Of a stretch of 64,000 nucleotides of DNA, positions 61,332-64,000 are shown one piece after another. Under the pieces are notes generated by a model. The model made no database searches. It had not been told where the DNA came from and saw nothing but the letters and a program-made list of their open reading frames with translations. The stretch is from assembly GCF_019222765.1 (NCBI RefSeq), contig NZ_CP078145.1, forward strand, positions 7,130,001 through 7,194,000. The letters run 5' to 3'. Source of the stretch: Nocardia iowensis (GTDB taxonomy: Bacteria > Actinomycetota > Actinomycetes > Mycobacteriales > Mycobacteriaceae). The position numbers and the translations under genes are program-made. How positions within the stretch are numbered: the stretch's first letter is position 1; every line of letters starts with the position of its first letter.

Positions 61332-64000
61332 GGGCGGCCGTCGCGCGGCCGTTGACGGCCGCGCAACTGGGTGTCTGGCTCGGCCAGCAGCTCGATCCCG
61401 CTGCCTCGGTCTTCAATATCGCCGAGTACGTGGATATTTCGGGTCCCGTGGTGCTGGATCTGCTGGTGGCCGCGATCCGGACGGCGATCGACGAGGCTGC
61501 GGCACTGCATGTTCGGTTCATCGAGGACGGCCCGTGCCAGGTCGCGGAGTCGCCGGAGTGGGCGGTTCAGGTGGTAGATGTCTCGGCCGAACCCGATCCG
61601 CTGCGCGCCGCACTGGAGCTGATGGCGCGGGACGTCGCTCAGCCGGTCGAGCTGACCGGTGACCTCCTGTTCGCACACATCGTTTTCCGGCTCGGTGCGC
61701 AACGTACGCTCTGGTATCACCGGGTGCACCACATCCTGCTCGACGGCTACGGCATGGCGCTGATCGCGCGCCGCGTCGCCGAGCTGTACACCGCGAGTAC
61801 GGCCGGAACAGCGCCGCCGCCTTGCGCTTTCGGATCCTGGGACGCCGTGGTTGCGGCCGATATCGCGTACGCCGATTCGGCCGACCTCGACCGCGACCGC
61901 GCGTTCTGGCTCGACTATCTCCGCGACCGCCCGGCCCCGGTGACCTTGTCCGGTGCGGGGCCGCGCGCGACATCGGTTGCGGGCCGGGTACTTCGGGAGT
62001 TCGCCAGGCTCGATGCCGAGACTGTCGCGCTGTTGCGCAGCGTTGCGGCGACCGTGCGCGCGAATTGGACCGATGTGCTCACCGCAGCGGTCGCCGCCTA
62101 CGTGCACCGGATGACCGGTGCCACCGAGGTGTGTCTCGCGCTGCCGGTCATGCTGCGCACCGGCACGCCCGCACTGCGCGTGCCGTGCATGACGCTCAAC
62201 GGTGTCGCGCTCTGGACCGAATTCGCGGACGCTCCGACACTGGCCGAGGTCACCGGCCGGGTCGCCCGGCAGCTGGTGCGCAGCCGCCGCCATCAGCGCT
62301 ACCGCAGCGAGCAGGTGCGGCGCGACCTCGGCTTGGTCGGCAGCGACCGCGGCATGTACGGCCCGTCGGTCAACATCATGCTGTTCGATTACGACCTGCG
62401 CTTCGGTCATTGCGCCAGCACGGTTCACAATGTCACCGCGGGCATGATCGATGACCTGGTCTTCAACCTTTACGACCGGATGGACGGCGCCGGCCCGACG
62501 TTGTACCTCGACGGGCACCCGAGCGCGTACACGCCGGACGAGCTGGCCACCCATCTCCGGCGTTTCACGACGTTCCTCCGTCGCGTCCTGGACGAACCAT
62601 ACCGGTCGCTCGACGCGGTCGACCTGTGCCTACCTGGCGAACGAGAGTGGTTGCGCGTCAACAGCCGTGGCAACGACCGTCACTGGCCGGACCACACGGT
62701 GCACGACTTGCTCACCGCCCAGATCGCCCGCACGCCAACAGCCACCGCACTCGTCGCTGCCGACTCGGATGGGGTGCGGCACACCCTCAACTACGCCGAA
62801 CTAGCCGCACGAACAAGGGTATTGGGTTCGGCGTTGACAGTTGCCGGTACGCGCCGCGGTGACGCCGTAGCGGTGCTACTCCCCCGCACCAGCGACGCGA
62901 TCGCCGCGCTGTTTGCCGTATTGGCCAGTGGCGCCACCTATGTCCCGCTCGATCCCGGCCAGCCTGCCGCGCGATTAACGCTGCTACTGGCGGGTCTCGC
63001 GGGGCATGCCGATGCGCAGGCACGCACCGCCATCCTCACCACCACCACGCTGGCTCCCCTGATCCCGGCCGCGCTGCGCGATCGCGCGGTTGCGATTGAT
63101 GAACTCGCCACTACCGCAACAGAACCCGCCGAGGATGACGATTCGCCGACCGTCCGGCTACACCCCGAGCTTCCGGCCTGGGTGATCCACACGTCGGGCA
63201 CCACCGGAACACCCAAGGCCGTGGTGATTTCGCATCGTTCCGTGCTGAACCTGTACCACCACCATCGTGAGCACCTGATCGAGCCCGCGGTGGCGGCGCG
63301 GGGCGGACGGCGGATGCGGGCGGCCCTCACCGCATCGATGACGTTCGATACGGCATGGGAGGGGTTGCTCTGGCTGCTGGCCGGACATGAGCTGCATTTC
63401 ATCGATGACGAGCTGCGCCGTGACCCCGACCGGTTGGTGCGGTATATCAGGGAACAACGCATCGACTTTCTCGATGTCACACCGACTTTCGCCCGTGAGC
63501 TGCTGGCAGCGGGATTGCTTTCCGCGTCACATCGTCCGTCAGTAATCGCACTCGGCGGCGAAGCGGTCGATCCGGCGCTCTGGACAACCCTGCGCGCTGA
63601 GCCGGGTGTCACGGTCTACAACCTCTACGGCCCAACGGAATGCACCGTCGACGCCACCTGGGCCACCCTCGCCACGCACGCCGCACCGTCCATCGGAGTC
63701 CCCCTCACCAATGGCCGCTGCCACGTGCTGGATCGGGCTCTTCAGCCGGTGCCGCCGGATGTGGTCGGCGAGCTGTACGTCGGCGGAATGCCGGTCGGGC
63801 ACGGGTATCTGGGTGAGTCGGCAGCCACCGCAGCGCGGTTCGTGGCCGACCCGTTCGAGACGAACGGCGGCCGCCTCTATCGCACCGGCGATCTGGTTCG
63901 GTGGCATCGGAATGGTCACCTCGAGTACCTGGGCCGCGGGGACAGTCAGATGTCGTTGCGCGGCTATCGGATCGAGGTCGGCGAGGTGGAGTCCGCACTC
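61328..64000 (+). CDS. Non-ribosomal peptide synthetase, C-A domains (cut by window edge)
   Basis: The frame opens at GTG 61328, overlapping the ACP stop, and is open to the right edge (891 codons). A condensation domain comes first, with HHILLDG at 134-140. An adenylation domain starts near 460: HTSGTTGTPKAVV from 621, NLYGPTECTVDAT from 765, YRTGDLVRW and GYRIEVGEVE. The acylating N-terminal C domain would join the isonitrile acyl chain to the first amino acid. FDTAWEG in the binding pocket has a Glu that would suit a diamino acid such as Lys or Orn, by analogy to known isonitrile lipopeptides. The rest lies beyond the window. Confidence 0.93.
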   Translation, partial: MRAAVARPLTAAQLGVWLGQQLDPAASVFNIAEYVDISGPVVLDLLVAAIRTAIDEAAALHVRFIEDGPCQVAESPEWAVQVVDVSAEPDPLRAALELMARDVAQPVELTGDLLFAHIVFRLGAQRTLWYHRVHHILLDGYGMALIARRVAELYTASTAGTAPPPCAFGSWDAVVAADIAYADSADLDRDRAFWLDYLRDRPAPVTLSGAGPRATSVAGRVLREFARLDAETVALLRSVAATVRANWTDVLTAAVAAYVHRMTGATEVCLALPVMLRTGTPALRVPCMTLNGVALWTEFADAPTLAEVTGRVARQLVRSRRHQRYRSEQVRRDLGLVGSDRGMYGPSVNIMLFDYDLRFGHCASTVHNVTAGMIDDLVFNLYDRMDGAGPTLYLDGHPSAYTPDELATHLRRFTTFLRRVLDEPYRSLDAVDLCLPGEREWLRVNSRGNDRHWPDHTVHDLLTAQIARTPTATALVAADSDGVRHTLNYAELAARTRVLGSALTVAGTRRGDAVAVLLPRTSDAIAALFAVLASGATYVPLDPGQPAARLTLLLAGLAGHADAQARTAILTTTTLAPLIPAALRDRAVAIDELATTATEPAEDDDSPTVRLHPELPAWVIHTSGTTGTPKAVVISHRSVLNLYHHHREHLIEPAVAARGGRRMRAALTASMTFDTAWEGLLWLLAGHELHFIDDELRRDPDRLVRYIREQRIDFLDVTPTFARELLAAGLLSASHRPSVIALGGEAVDPALWTTLRAEPGVTVYNLYGPTECTVDATWATLATHAAPSIGVPLTNGRCHVLDRALQPVPPDVVGELYVGGMPVGHGYLGESAATAARFVADPFETNGGRLYRTGDLVRWHRNGHLEYLGRGDSQMSLRGYRIEVGEVESAL

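Overview
The window is high-GC actinobacterial DNA, most likely from Nocardia or a close relative in the Mycobacteriales. Support comes from the actinobacterial tmRNA with tag ADSNQREYALAA, the prfB-mscS-small gene-ftsE-ftsX block, a fadE24-fadE23 pair, a mymA-like operon, an isonitrile lipopeptide cluster like mycobacterial Rv0097-Rv0101, and many genes that start with GTG or TTG directly behind a TANNNT -10 box (leaderless mRNAs).

Layout. 1-5.3 kb: the edge of an RraA-like gene, a MarR-type regulator divergent from a serine hydrolase, and a FAD protein divergent from a LuxR regulator. 5.3-8.6 kb: an AT-richer insertion bracketed by two ~200-bp copies of the ssrA 3' flank. It carries a membrane-anchored Mrr-like nuclease and the wreckage of a serine recombinase. 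8.6-15.5 kb: ssrA, a DMT transporter, smpB, two exported phosphatases and recQ, all on the minus strand. 15.7-24.6 kb: a secreted propeller protein, a GNAT and a histidine phosphatase, hisN, an FMN reductase with an XRE regulator, then prfB and the ftsEX block. 24.6-30.1 kb: a MerR/hydrolase pair, a GT-C glycosyltransferase and fadE24-fadE23 behind twin operators. 30.1-40.4 kb: small and secreted proteins, two tandem acyl-CoA synthetases, a PepSY membrane protein, a FusB-like protein, an SRPBCC protein and a DUF4383 protein. 40.2-47.3 kb: galK with a sodium/solute symporter, then a translationally coupled pyruvoyl arginine decarboxylase, acyltransferase-like protein and GGDEF protein. 47.4-54.5 kb: a TetR regulator divergent from a mymA-like operon (monooxygenase, family VIII esterase, zinc alcohol dehydrogenase, acyl-CoA ligase), then an alpha/beta hydrolase. 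54.5-57.9 kb: a Cys-rich mini-protein, a DoxX protein with thirteen 11-residue repeats, a STAS protein lacking its phospho-serine, a TetR regulator and a nocardial exported protein. 58.1-64 kb: the isonitrile lipopeptide cluster (Fe/2OG dioxygenase, FcoT, acyl ligase, ACP, NRPS), cut by the right edge.

How genes work together. SmpB and tmRNA form the ribosome-rescue pair. FtsE and FtsX form the divisome transporter. FadE24 and FadE23 probably form one acyl-CoA dehydrogenase complex. The five-gene chain at the right edge should make an isonitrile-acylated peptide used in metal handling. The least described unit is the decarboxylase/acyltransferase/GGDEF operon, followed by the membrane nuclease in the ssrA island and the DoxX-repeat protein.
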